DNA of 64,000 nucleotides from Hwangdonia lutea (GCF_032814565.1 NZ_CP136521.1:2700501-2764500); one strand, 5' to 3'; counted from the stretch's first letter, positions 34,717 through 43,466 are shown. The notes: a model not told the origin generated them from the sequence alone. Numbers and translations are program-made.

Positions 34717-35856
34717 TTGAGTTTCAATACCAAATACCCTTCTATTGAAGATTTAAGAAAACGTGCCAAACAAAGGATTCCGAAATTTGCTTTTGATTAT
34801 TTGGACGGCGGTTGTAATGAAGATGTAAATCTTTATAAAAATACGGCTGAAATACGCGAGGTGGAATTACTGCCCGAGTATCTCAGTAAGCACACAGCAT
34901 CAAGCATGAAAACCACGTTGTTCGGTCATGAATACGATGCGCCATTTGGTATTGCTCCTGTTGGTTTACAGGGTTTGATGTGGCCAAATGCACCAGAAAT
35001 ATTGGCTAAAGCGGCTTATAAACATAACATACCTTTTATTTTAAGCACCGTAACCACCAGTAGTATTGAACGTATTGCTGAACTAACGGAAGGCAAAGCT
35101 TGGTTTCAATTATATCATCCTACAAAAAATGAACTTAGAGACGATATTTTAAAAAGATGCGAAACTTCAGGTTATGACACTTTGGTGATTTTATGTGATG
35201 TGCCAACCTTTGGTTTTAGGCCGAGAGATATAAGAAATGGCTTAGCTATGCCGCCCAATATGTCTATTAATAATATGCTGCAAATTTTAGGAAAACCAAC
35301 TTGGGCGTTTCAAACACTAAAACATGGACAGCCAAATTTTGAAACCCTAAAACCTTACATGCCCAAAAATCTTGATTTGAAACAGTTGGGTAAATTTATG
35401 GACGACACGTTTTCAGGTAGGTTAAACGAAGAGAAAATAAAACCTATTAGAGATATGTGGAAAGGTAAATTGGTGCTAAAAGGTGTGGCCAACGAGCTTG
35501 ATGCCGAACGTGCCATAAACCTTGGGTTAGACGGTATTATTGTGTCCAACCATGGTGGCAGGCAATTGGACGCCGGAGAATCTACTATAAAACCATTAAC
35601 AAGAATTGCAGAAAAATACGGCCAGCAAATAGAAGTGATGATGGATAGCGGCATTCGTTCCGGACCCGACGTGGCACGAAGTTTAGCCTCTGGCGCTACG
35701 TTTACTTTTATGGGACGATCGTTTATGTACGGCGTTGCTGCTTTAGGAAACAAAGGTGGCGATCATACCATATCACTTTTAAAAACCCAATTGCAACAAG
35801 TTATGGAGCAAATTTGTTGTGAAAAAGTAGAAGATTTTAAAAATCATTTAATTTAA
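34717..35856 (+). CDS. lldD: FMN-dependent alpha-hydroxy-acid (L-lactate) dehydrogenase
   Basis: A 379-residue TIM-barrel flavoenzyme of the LldD/glycolate-oxidase family. The start is a TTG at 34717; the only nearby ATG is followed at once by a stop, and the TTG gives the standard N-terminus (SIEDLRKRAKQRIPKFAFDY). Family marks are YLDGG, APVGLQGLMWP, and SNHGGRQLD with active-site His279. It converts L-lactate to pyruvate with electrons passed to the respiratory chain. As last gene of the fucose run it would use the L-lactate made by the FAH-family hydrolase, closing the pathway to two pyruvates. Other 2-hydroxy acids are possible substrates. Confidence 0.9.
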   Translation: MSFNTKYPSIEDLRKRAKQRIPKFAFDYLDGGCNEDVNLYKNTAEIREVELLPEYLSKHTASSMKTTLFGHEYDAPFGIAPVGLQGLMWPNAPEILAKAAYKHNIPFILSTVTTSSIERIAELTEGKAWFQLYHPTKNELRDDILKRCETSGYDTLVILCDVPTFGFRPRDIRNGLAMPPNMSINNMLQILGKPTWAFQTLKHGQPNFETLKPYMPKNLDLKQLGKFMDDTFSGRLNEEKIKPIRDMWKGKLVLKGVANELDAERAINLGLDGIIVSNHGGRQLDAGESTIKPLTRIAEKYGQQIEVMMDSGIRSGPDVARSLASGATFTFMGRSFMYGVAALGNKGGDHTISLLKTQLQQVMEQICCEKVEDFKNHLI

Positions 35857-35885
35857 TTTATAAGATTTCAAGTTAATTAATCGAC

Positions 35886-35934
35886 TAACTATTTAAAACC
35901 AAGCAAACTAAATCTATTTTGTTGTAAATAGTTA
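35886..35934. promoter_or_regulatory. inverted repeat between lldD and AraC gene
   Basis: TAACTATTTA (35886-35895) and TAAATAGTTA (35925-35934) are exact reverse complements 29 nt apart, in a very AT-rich 191-nt gap. There is no T-tract after it. An operator for the downstream AraC regulator or a weak terminator are both possible. Confidence 0.3.
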
Positions 35935-36047
35935 TTTGATCAATTAATATTTTTTTACCTTTTGTTGATACTTTCTTTGCTATAATCCAACGGTTTTTAT
36001 ATTTTCACATCAAATATTTATGTGTTTATTTTAGAAATTGAGGGTTA

Positions 36048-36920
36048 ATGAAATTACATTTATTAGATAGAAGTACTAAGTTGAGCAATGCCTCTTTTTC
36101 GATTAGTAATAATTGCTATCCTAATTTTTTAAAAATTTGGCATTACCATCCAGAATTTGAGTTGGTTACGATTTTAAAAAGCACCGGAACACGTTTTATT
36201 GGCGATAGTATCGAGCAGTTTAATGTTGGGGAAATTGTTTTGATTGGTAAAAACTTACCCCACATGTGGCTTAACGATAAAGAATATTTTAAAGAAGATT
36301 CTAAATTAGAGGCACAAGCTATTGCGATTCATTTTAACGAAAATTTTGCAGGCGAAATATTTTTTAATATGCCAGAAATGAACGCTATTAAAAAGCTGTT
36401 TGAAAATGCACAATACGGCGTTAGGTTTACTGGAGACTTGAGTTTGGCAACCAAATGGATTAAAAACTTAGAAGGCTTAAAGGGTTTCGATAAAACCATT
36501 TCCTTTTTAAAAATTTTGAATTTACTGGCAAATCATAAAGAATACAAATTGCTGTCAAGTATGGGGTTTGTAAATTCATTCAAAAAAACAGGACGGACAA
36601 ATTTGGCCGAAGTTTACGAGTATATTATTAAAAACTTTAAAGAACGCATCACTTTAGAAGATGTTGCAAGTATAGCCTGTATGAATCCCACCGCATTTAG
36701 CAGGGTTTTTAAACGGGTAAACCGAAAAACCTTTAGCGAATATTTAAACGAAGTTAGAATTGGTTATGCCTGTAAGTTGTTGATGGAAGAGAAGTACAGT
36801 ATTTCTGAAATATGTTTTGAGTCTGGTTTTAACAATATTTCTAACTTCAACAGGCAATTCAAAAAAACAAAAAATTATTCGCCCACCGAGTATATAAAAA
36901 CACATTTGGGTAAAAACTAA
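36048..36920 (+). CDS. AraC-family transcriptional regulator
   Basis: A 290-residue regulator: an N-terminal cupin (about 1-150, with HYHPEFELV as the first cupin motif) and a C-terminal AraC DNA-binding domain (about 185-285) ending in GFNNISNFNRQFKK..YSPTEY. It follows the fucose run on the same strand after 191 nt and is the second AraC in the island. Sugar-responsive AraC proteins of this cupin type are common next to Bacteroidota glycosidase genes. Which run it controls cannot be told from the sequence. A 202-bp nested inverted repeat follows it. Confidence 0.9.
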   Translation: MKLHLLDRSTKLSNASFSISNNCYPNFLKIWHYHPEFELVTILKSTGTRFIGDSIEQFNVGEIVLIGKNLPHMWLNDKEYFKEDSKLEAQAIAIHFNENFAGEIFFNMPEMNAIKKLFENAQYGVRFTGDLSLATKWIKNLEGLKGFDKTISFLKILNLLANHKEYKLLSSMGFVNSFKKTGRTNLAEVYEYIIKNFKERITLEDVASIACMNPTAFSRVFKRVNRKTFSEYLNEVRIGYACKLLMEEKYSISEICFESGFNNISNFNRQFKKTKNYSPTEYIKTHLGKN

Positions 36921-36925
36921 ATCCA

Positions 36926-37127
36926 CCCGTTGTGCATTTTGACAAAATTCTGTCAATTCGAGTGAATTTTACGATTGGAATGAGTAAAATTTGTATCGAG
37001 AATAAGAATTTTAACTTGAAATTGATTCTCGATAGTTCTACAGAGCTTGCCGAAGTACAATTTTTCGTGCCTCAAAATCACTCGAATTGACATATTGATA
37101 TTTTTTCCATTCAAAATGCACAACGGG
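36926..37127. repeat. 202-bp element of three nested perfect inverted repeats
   Basis: Outer arms of 17 bp (36926-36942 with 37111-37127; CCCGTTGTGCATTTTGA and complement), middle arms of 15 bp (36951-36965 with 37078-37092; TGTCAATTCGAGTGA) and inner arms of 10 bp (36994-37003 with 37025-37034; TATCGAGAAT) all match exactly. The centre carries CAGAGCTTGCCGAAG, close to the GAGCTTGTCGAA motif at 48597. No reading frame, T-tract or transposase is seen, so it may be a MITE- or REP-like element able to form a cruciform. It lies in the 413-nt gap between the AraC and purU genes. Confidence 0.8.
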
Positions 37128-37333
37128 TTAAATCCATCATATTTTAAAATTGGAATAAGGCTTTTGTTAAATGTTACCATTAAGTTTATATTTAATGAGG
37201 TTTCTTCAAAAATGAATTTTTACAGCTCATTTTTAATTATTTAATCTATTCAATTTACTATTATTGTATTCAGTTTTAAAAAAATTGTAAGCTATTTACT
37301 TGTTTGTAATTCTAAAAACTAAGCTTAAAACTT
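37128..37333. other. AT-rich intergenic stretch before purU
   Basis: The remaining 206 nt of the gap between the AraC gene and purU. It is AT-rich with many short T and A runs. Apart from being the likely purU leader, nothing identifiable was seen in it. Confidence 0.5.
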
Positions 37334-38194
37334 ATGAAAGCTTCTAAAGTTATTATATTAATCAACTGCAACGATCAACCAAACATTATCGCAACGGTTA
37401 CTTCATTTGTAGCGAATAATGGCGGAAATATTGTTTATATCGATCAGCATGTAGACCGTGTTCAGGATACGTTTTTTATGCGATTGGAGGGCGAATTTGA
37501 AAGCACTGATTTCTCAATAGAAAATTTTAAAACCCAGTTTGAAGCCAATTTAGTTGAAAAATTTAATATGAAATGGCGCATTTATGAATCGGATGCACAA
37601 CTGAAAATGGCAGTGTTTGTATCAAAATACGATCATTGTTTGTATGATTTATTGGGGCGCTACAATTCTGGAGAACTCGGTTTGGAAATTCCTTTTATTG
37701 TTAGTAATCATAGCGATTTAAAACCCATTGCCGATAACTTTAAAATTCCGTTTTACCATATTCCAGTAACTAAGGTCAACAAAGTTGAAGCCGAAGAAAA
37801 ACAACTGGAATTGCTCGAAAAATACGACATCGATTTTATTGTTTTGGCAAGATATATGCAAATTGTTTCGGGAAAATTAATCGATAAATACCCGAGTAAA
37901 ATCATTAATATTCACCATTCATTTTTGCCTGCTTTTGTGGGTGCAAAACCATATCATTCAGCCTATAAGCGCGGTGTAAAAATTATTGGTGCAACGAGCC
38001 ATTATGTAACGGAGGAGTTGGATGCTGGCCCTATAATAGAGCAAGATGTGGCACACGTTTCGCACGACCATAGCGTACAGGATTTAATTGCAAAAGGACG
38101 CGATTTGGAAAAAATCGTATTGTCAACCGCTGTTAAATTGCACGCCAAACGAAAGGTCATGGTTTATAACAATAAAACGATTATTTTTTCTTAA
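37334..38194 (+). CDS. purU: formyltetrahydrofolate deformylase
   Basis: A 286-residue PurU that hydrolyses 10-formyl-THF to formate and THF. The N-terminal ACT domain (about 1-80) is followed by the formyl-transferase fold with VSNHSDL, the catalytic IHHSFLPAF (Asn-His of the family: INIHHS) and the late HYVTEELDAGPIIEQ with its conserved Asp. The length is typical. It stands alone between the repeat element and a CBM9-like gene and is a housekeeping one-carbon function without visible link to the glycan genes. Confidence 0.95.
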   Translation: MKASKVIILINCNDQPNIIATVTSFVANNGGNIVYIDQHVDRVQDTFFMRLEGEFESTDFSIENFKTQFEANLVEKFNMKWRIYESDAQLKMAVFVSKYDHCLYDLLGRYNSGELGLEIPFIVSNHSDLKPIADNFKIPFYHIPVTKVNKVEAEEKQLELLEKYDIDFIVLARYMQIVSGKLIDKYPSKIINIHHSFLPAFVGAKPYHSAYKRGVKIIGATSHYVTEELDAGPIIEQDVAHVSHDHSVQDLIAKGRDLEKIVLSTAVKLHAKRKVMVYNNKTIIFS

Positions 38195-38246
38195 TGAAGT
38201 CACCTTCTGAAAAACAAAAAATTAACTTTGAAAAATCGAAATAATT

Positions 38247-38882
38247 TTGAAGAGCTATCAAGTCAAATCAATAGATGATAACACATTAACGATTACGGGA
38301 AAAGGAAATGACAGAGCCTGGGAACACGCCGAAGTTTTAAGCGATTTTGTTTCGCCTTGGGATAAAACGGACATTGATAAAATTGAATTTAGGGCGCTTT
38401 ATAATACCGAGTATTTGTTTTTTTGTTTTAAGGTTTTTGATGCTGACATTTATGTGGATTCAACCGATGAAACGCATCACAGTATAAATAATTCCGATCG
38501 TGTGGAGCTTTTTTTTAGAGCCGATAAAAACTTGAATCCTTACTATTGTTTGGAGATTGATCCAACACCTAGAATTATGGATTTTATGGCTAAACCCAAT
38601 AAGGATTTTAACTTTTATTGGAATTGGCCAACCCAGGATATTTGTGTAAAATCGGATATTGGAGATAATTTTTTCACCGTGGAAGGCGCCATAAGTTTAG
38701 CTTCATTAAAGCGATTTAAATTATTGAAAGACGGAAAAATTGAGACCGGAATTTATCGCGCGAAATACAAGAAACAGCCCGATGAAAGCTACCAACCAAC
38801 TTGGATTACTTGGGTAGACCCGAAAACGACAGAACCAAATTTTCACACAGCCTCGTCTTTTGGTGTTTTAAAATTGATGTGA
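38247..38882 (+). CDS. cytoplasmic carbohydrate-binding family 9-like protein
   Basis: A 211-residue protein with a single CBM9-like beta-sandwich, recognisable by WEHAEVLSDFVSPW near the start, RALYNTEYLFFCFKV, and SDRVELFF in the middle. No ATG fits; the TTG at 38247 directly follows an in-frame stop region and yields the full domain. It has no signal peptide or lipobox, unlike most CBM9-type proteins, so it is probably cytoplasmic. The stop is one base from the stop of the convergent LacI gene. Function is unknown; sugar binding is inferred from the fold. Confidence 0.75.
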   Translation: MKSYQVKSIDDNTLTITGKGNDRAWEHAEVLSDFVSPWDKTDIDKIEFRALYNTEYLFFCFKVFDADIYVDSTDETHHSINNSDRVELFFRADKNLNPYYCLEIDPTPRIMDFMAKPNKDFNFYWNWPTQDICVKSDIGDNFFTVEGAISLASLKRFKLLKDGKIETGIYRAKYKKQPDESYQPTWITWVDPKTTEPNFHTASSFGVLKLM

Positions 38883-38883
38883 A

Positions 38884-39927
38884 TTAATTGTGGGTATACC
38901 CATCAAAATTTTCAGAATTAATAATATCAATGGGCAATAATTTCTGCCTCGGAATTTTTTTATCGAACAGAAAATATTCAGCAAGTTGCGTAATACAAAG
39001 ATAAGCTTGGTGTTTAGGGTTTTGATTGATTAAAAAATCAATCGCATTGTTTTTCAGGTACTTTATATTGTCATCCAACAAATCGTAACCAACAATTTTT
39101 ATGTCTAAATCGGGGAAATCCTCAACAATTTCGGCAACACTGTACACTTTGGATGTGGTTACAAAAATACCAGAAATGTCATTCGGCTTACTCAATAAAT
39201 CGTGTAATTTTTGGTCTAAATCGGTTTGTTGTAAACTGCAGGTTTTTAAGTTATAATTGCTGTTTGGTATACGTTCTAAATAGTTTTTAAACCCTTTTTC
39301 CTTCAGTTGCATGTGAATGGAATTGTTAAAAACTTCATCAAGGTGGATAATTAAAATGGTCCTGTTTTTGGGCACAATCATTTCCATAAGTCGCGCTGCA
39401 ATGCGTCCGCTTTGTGTCAAATCCTGCCCCACATAATTGGTGATGCCGTTTAGCTCTAAAGGGTCGTTAATCGTACTAACTATAATATTGTTTTCATTGT
39501 ATATTTTTATAACTTCAATCGATTCTTTATGAAAAACAGGGGTTATTAAAACTGCATCGGGCGACTGTTTTAAAACGGTTTTGTTAACCTCTAAAAAAGA
39601 ATGGGTGTCGGTGTGGTCAAAAAAATAAGAATCAATGGTAATTCCAAAAGAATTATACTCGTTTATGGCATCGTTTACACCATTTGTACACGGCTGCCAA
39701 TAGGGGTCGATTTTAGGGTCGGGTTGAATCACACAAATATGGTAGCTCTTGGTATTCTTTAAACTTCTGGCAATAAGGTTTGGCTGATAATCAATTTCCT
39801 CTAACAGTTTTGTTACCTTTTCCAAAGCCGCTGGCGAAACTTTACCGCGTTTATGGATTACTCTATCTACAGTGCCCTTAGATACCCCAGCTAATTCGGC
39901 AATATCTTTTATGGTGTATTTTTTCAT
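38884..39927 (-). CDS. LacI-family transcriptional repressor
   Basis: A 347-residue LacI/GalR regulator. The N-terminal HTH and hinge (YTIKDIAELAGVSKGTVDRVIHKRGKVS, in part) precede a periplasmic-binding-protein-like ligand domain (about 60-340). It is transcribed away from the amino-sugar block and is separated from it by 199 nt carrying an 18-bp perfect palindrome. The arrangement predicts control of the divergent genes 40127-46390 and of itself, with a sugar or sugar phosphate from GlcNAc catabolism as possible effector. The ligand cannot be read from sequence. Confidence 0.93.
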   Translation of the reverse strand: MKKYTIKDIAELAGVSKGTVDRVIHKRGKVSPAALEKVTKLLEEIDYQPNLIARSLKNTKSYHICVIQPDPKIDPYWQPCTNGVNDAINEYNSFGITIDSYFFDHTDTHSFLEVNKTVLKQSPDAVLITPVFHKESIEVIKIYNENNIIVSTINDPLELNGITNYVGQDLTQSGRIAARLMEMIVPKNRTILIIHLDEVFNNSIHMQLKEKGFKNYLERIPNSNYNLKTCSLQQTDLDQKLHDLLSKPNDISGIFVTTSKVYSVAEIVEDFPDLDIKIVGYDLLDDNIKYLKNNAIDFLINQNPKHQAYLCITQLAEYFLFDKKIPRQKLLPIDIINSENFDGYTHN

Positions 39928-39933
39928 CTATCA

Positions 39934-39941
39934 CAAATATA
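39934..39941 (-). promoter_or_regulatory. candidate -7 element of the LacI gene
   Basis: On the minus strand this reads TATATTTG, matching TAnnTTTG. The corresponding -33 position would fall inside the palindrome at 39953-39970, consistent with autorepression. The start codon is only 7 nt downstream, so the leader would be nearly absent. Confidence 0.35.
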
Positions 39942-39952
39942 TGTAAAATATC

Positions 39953-39970
39953 AATGTGTTCGAACACATT
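39953..39970. promoter_or_regulatory. candidate LacI operator, perfect 18-bp palindrome
   Basis: AATGTGTTCGAACACATT is identical to its reverse complement and has the central CG step typical of LacI-family operators. It lies 26 nt before the LacI start codon and 157 nt before the divergent ATG at 40127. Confidence 0.7.
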
Positions 39971-40007
39971 TTTTATATAATTCCTTTTTTATTGGCAAAT
40001 TAATCTG

Positions 40008-40015
40008 TAAGTTTG
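40008..40015 (+). promoter_or_regulatory. candidate -7 element of the amino-sugar block
   Basis: TAAGTTTG matches TAnnTTTG, 112 nt before the ATG at 40127. Its expected -33 region lies just downstream of the LacI palindrome. Confidence 0.35.
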
Positions 40016-40126
40016 TTTTCTTTTAGTTAGTGGTTTATTGAGGTTAAAAGCATGAAAAACAGCGTGTAACAAGTTTTTTAATTGATTTTTTAAGATAAAT
40101 TAGCCTTGAAAATACAAAGAGATAAG

Positions 40127-41029
40127 ATGGAAAAACCAACACTTGTAATTTTAGCTGCAGGCATGGGAAGTCGCTACGGCGGTTTAAAACAAATGGATAC
40201 GTTTACACCCGAAGGCGATACGATTATCGATTTTTCAATTTATGACGGACTGCAAGCGGGGTTCGGAAAATTTGTTTTTATTATCAGAAAGCGTTTCGAA
40301 AAAGATTTTAAAGATATCTTCAACAAAAAATTAGAAGGGAAAGCCGAAGTGGCTTATGTATACCAAGAGCTGGATAGTGTTCCTGAAAGATATATAAACC
40401 CAGAGCGTGTAAAACCATGGGGAACCGGACATGCGCTTTTAATGGCGAAAGAGACAGTAAATGAAAACTTTGCCATTATAAATGGCGATGATTTTTACGG
40501 TAAGGAAGCGTTTGAGGTGATGGCAAAAACCTTAATGGCGACGGATAAGGAATCATACCAGTTTAATACCATGGCTTACTTGTTAAAAAACACAATATCA
40601 GAGCATGGTTATGTGTCAAGGGGCGAATGTAGCGTAAATGAAGATGGGTTTTTAACCGATGTAACCGAGCGCACCCACATTGAAAAAATGGATGGTAAAT
40701 TAATGCGAAAAGACGACGATGGGAATTTTATTCCTATTGATGAAAATACAATTGTTTCAATGAATTTCTGGGGATTCACACCTAAATGTTTTAACTTCGG
40801 AAATCGATTGTTTGAAGAGTTTTTAGAAGCCAATAAAACAAACCTAAAAGCAGAATTTTATATTCCGACTATTGTAAATGAGATCCTTAAATCTGATGAA
40901 GCTACGGTAAAAGTTTTAAAATCGGATGCCAAATGGTTTGGAGTAACTTATAAAGAAGACAAAGCAATTGTTGAAAAAGCCATAAAGGACTTAAAGGAAC
41001 AAGGTGTTTATCCAACTAAACTTTGGTAG
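40127..41029 (+). CDS. sugar-phosphate nucleotidyltransferase
   Basis: A Rossmann-type nucleotidyltransferase of 300 residues; the ATG at 40127 puts LAAGMGSRYGGLKQMD right at the N-terminus, where the NTP-binding loop belongs, so the TTG at 40106 is not needed. A later INGDDFYG supplies the metal-binding Asp. The family joins sugar-1-phosphates to nucleotides. It abuts the kinase gene with no spacer, so the two probably act in sequence: anomeric kinase, then uridylyl or similar transfer, as in AmgK-MurU or NahK-type pathways. The exact sugar is unknown; GlcNAc-1-P is favoured by the NagB neighbour. Confidence 0.85.
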   Translation: MEKPTLVILAAGMGSRYGGLKQMDTFTPEGDTIIDFSIYDGLQAGFGKFVFIIRKRFEKDFKDIFNKKLEGKAEVAYVYQELDSVPERYINPERVKPWGTGHALLMAKETVNENFAIINGDDFYGKEAFEVMAKTLMATDKESYQFNTMAYLLKNTISEHGYVSRGECSVNEDGFLTDVTERTHIEKMDGKLMRKDDDGNFIPIDENTIVSMNFWGFTPKCFNFGNRLFEEFLEANKTNLKAEFYIPTIVNEILKSDEATVKVLKSDAKWFGVTYKEDKAIVEKAIKDLKEQGVYPTKLW

Positions 41030-42097
41030 ATGTTAGCAGAAAAATTAAAATTTATTTTCGGTCAATTTGAACATCAAGGCTCGTTCGAATCCTATCAAGA
41101 ATTAGCTTCAGGACATATAAACGACACCTATTTAATTAAAACTACCAAGAAGCCCCATTTTGTGCTACAGCGCATCAATCATGGGGTTTTTAAGGATGTT
41201 CCCGGGTTAATTGAAAACAAGGTAGCGGTTAGCAAGCACATTCAAGAAAAATTAAAAAATCTTTCCTTAAAAAAGCAAAAACGTCGCGTATTGGCGTTTG
41301 CTCAAACCAAAACGGGTAAATCTTATTACCAAGATGAAGACGGCAATTACTGGAATTTAATGTATTTTATCGATAAAAGTGTGACTTACGAAATTGTTGA
41401 CAACGACGATATAGCCTACCAAGGCGGTCGGTTGTTGGGGCAGTTTTTAACATTAACCAGTGATTTTGATGCTTCAAAACTTACCGAGGTTATTCCAAAG
41501 TTTCACGATATGTCTTTCAGGTATTCACAATTTCAAGATGCTTTAAAAATAGCATCAAAAGAACGCTTGGAAAATGCTAAAGATTACATAAAACAAGTTG
41601 AAGCGCTTAAAGAAGAAATGCATATTCTTCAAAAATTAAAGGAGTCTGGCGACATACCAATAAGGGTTACCCATAATGACACAAAAATATCGAACGCGCT
41701 TTTTAACAGGAAAAAGAAAGGCTTGTGCCTTATCGATACGGATACCGTTATGCCGGGAATTGTGCATTATGACTTTGGAGATGCCATAAGAACCATTTGT
41801 AATACCGCTGCCGAAGATGAAACCAATCTGGATTTGGTAACGTTTAATGTCGATTATTACAAAGCTTACACCAAAGGCTTCCTAAAGAAAATGAAATCTT
41901 CATTAACCCCAACAGAACTTAAATATTTGCCATTAGCGGCAAAAACCATGATTTTTATTATGGCTTTAAGATTTTTAACCGACTATTTAAACAACGATAT
42001 TTATTACAAAACAAAATACCCAGAGCACAATTTAGATCGTGCTAAAAATCAATTTAAACTCATACAAAGTTTTACGGAAAAAATTAATCAACTATAA
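41030..42097 (+). CDS. anomeric N-acetylhexosamine kinase-like phosphotransferase
   Basis: A 355-residue protein of the aminoglycoside-phosphotransferase superfamily. The catalytic motif THNDTKISNALF has the pattern HND.K..N, and CLIDTDTV carries the metal-binding Asp. This form is typical of N-acetylhexosamine 1-kinase (NahK) and related AmgK kinases, which phosphorylate GlcNAc, GalNAc or MurNAc at C1. It begins on the base after the nucleotidyltransferase stop and is followed after 21 nt by an MFS porter, so import, 1-phosphorylation and nucleotide transfer appear linked. Substrate is inferred. Confidence 0.82.
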   Translation: MLAEKLKFIFGQFEHQGSFESYQELASGHINDTYLIKTTKKPHFVLQRINHGVFKDVPGLIENKVAVSKHIQEKLKNLSLKKQKRRVLAFAQTKTGKSYYQDEDGNYWNLMYFIDKSVTYEIVDNDDIAYQGGRLLGQFLTLTSDFDASKLTEVIPKFHDMSFRYSQFQDALKIASKERLENAKDYIKQVEALKEEMHILQKLKESGDIPIRVTHNDTKISNALFNRKKKGLCLIDTDTVMPGIVHYDFGDAIRTICNTAAEDETNLDLVTFNVDYYKAYTKGFLKKMKSSLTPTELKYLPLAAKTMIFIMALRFLTDYLNNDIYYKTKYPEHNLDRAKNQFKLIQSFTEKINQL

Positions 42098-42118
42098 TAC
42101 TTAATTCAACCAATAATT

Positions 42119-43438
42119 ATGGAGCAAAACACAAAATCTAACAGCACTTTAGTACCTATTATAATTATAGCAGGACTCTTTTTTATTTTTGGGTTTGTAA
42201 CCTGGATTAACGGTGCTTTAATTCCATTTATGAAAACCATAAACGAATTAACCGAGGCGCAATCTTATTTAGTGGCTTCTGCATCGTATATATCTTTTGT
42301 GGTTATGGCCTTACCCGCATCTTATATTTTAACCAAAATTGGGTACAGAAAAGGGATGTCTCTTGGTTTAATTATTATGGGAATTGGTGCCTTGGTGTTT
42401 ATTCCTGCGGCTGAAGCTCGTACCTATTGGGTGTTTTTGGTAGCTATCTTCATTCAAGGCATGGGCATGACTATTTTACAAACAGCCGCAAATCCGTACA
42501 TTACTATTTTAGGGCCTATTGAAAGTGGGGCAAAACGTATTGCTATTATGGGTATTGCCAATAAAGTAGCAGGAGCATTGGGGTCATTAATTTTTGGTGC
42601 TATTTTATTGTCTGGAATTGATGAGGTGCAAGAAAAATTAGGAACCGTATCTGTTGAAGAAAAAGGACAATTATTGGATACTATGGCAGATAGTGTTTTT
42701 ACACCGTATGTGGTTATGGCTGTAGTGTTATTTATTTTGGGAGTACTCATAAGAAAAGCGCCGCTACCACATGTTGAAGCCGAAGAAGTAGAAGAAACAG
42801 CAACAGGAAAAAGTACAAAAACAAGCATCTTCCAATTCCCACACTTATGGTTGGGGGTTTTAGCATTGTTTGTATATGTGGGCGCCGAGGTAATTGCCGG
42901 AGACACCATTATCGCTTATGGTATATCGTTAGGCTTTACCGGTGAAGAAGCCAAATACTTTACCACCTATACCCTAATGGCCATGGTAGCAACCTATGCT
43001 TTAGGCGTATTTTTAATTCCAAAATACGTGAAGCAAAAAACGGCCTTAATAGCAAGTGCTATTTTGGGTATTATATTTAGTTTCTGTATTTTAAACACTA
43101 CTGGTATTACATCGGTATTGTTTGTAGCCGCTTTGGGTGTAGCAAATGCTTTGGTATGGCCTGCTATTTGGCCATTAACACTAGATGGTTTAGGAAAGTT
43201 TACAAAAACGGCTTCGGCCTTATTAATCATGGCAATTTCTGGTGGAGCTATAATTCCGCCGTTATATGGTAGATTAGTGGATGACAATAAGCACGAATTA
43301 ATCGCTAATGGTATTGCAGAAGCCGATGCCGCAGCCTCAGCAGCAACAGACAGTTATTGGGTGTTAATTCCATGTTATGCCATCATCCTGTTTTTTGCTT
43401 TATGGGGACATAAAATTAAAAGTTGGACATCTAAGTAA
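42119..43438 (+). CDS. MFS sugar porter of the FucP/NagP group
   Basis: A 439-residue permease with about 12 transmembrane helices. Family marks are FFIFGFVTWINGALIPFMK in helix 1 and ILQTAANPYITILGP in helix 4, matching the glucose/galactose-GlcNAc branch of the FucP family rather than fucose porters. It carries a Glu/Lys-rich cytoplasmic loop near residues 220-240. Its position between the anomeric kinase and a NagB gene suggests that it imports GlcNAc or another N-acetylhexosamine (NagP-like). Confidence 0.88.
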   Translation: MEQNTKSNSTLVPIIIIAGLFFIFGFVTWINGALIPFMKTINELTEAQSYLVASASYISFVVMALPASYILTKIGYRKGMSLGLIIMGIGALVFIPAAEARTYWVFLVAIFIQGMGMTILQTAANPYITILGPIESGAKRIAIMGIANKVAGALGSLIFGAILLSGIDEVQEKLGTVSVEEKGQLLDTMADSVFTPYVVMAVVLFILGVLIRKAPLPHVEAEEVEETATGKSTKTSIFQFPHLWLGVLALFVYVGAEVIAGDTIIAYGISLGFTGEEAKYFTTYTLMAMVATYALGVFLIPKYVKQKTALIASAILGIIFSFCILNTTGITSVLFVAALGVANALVWPAIWPLTLDGLGKFTKTASALLIMAISGGAIIPPLYGRLVDDNKHELIANGIAEADAAASAATDSYWVLIPCYAIILFFALWGHKIKSWTSK

Positions 43439-43466
43439 TAAGCTTTTAGATTGATTTTTGGGGAGC

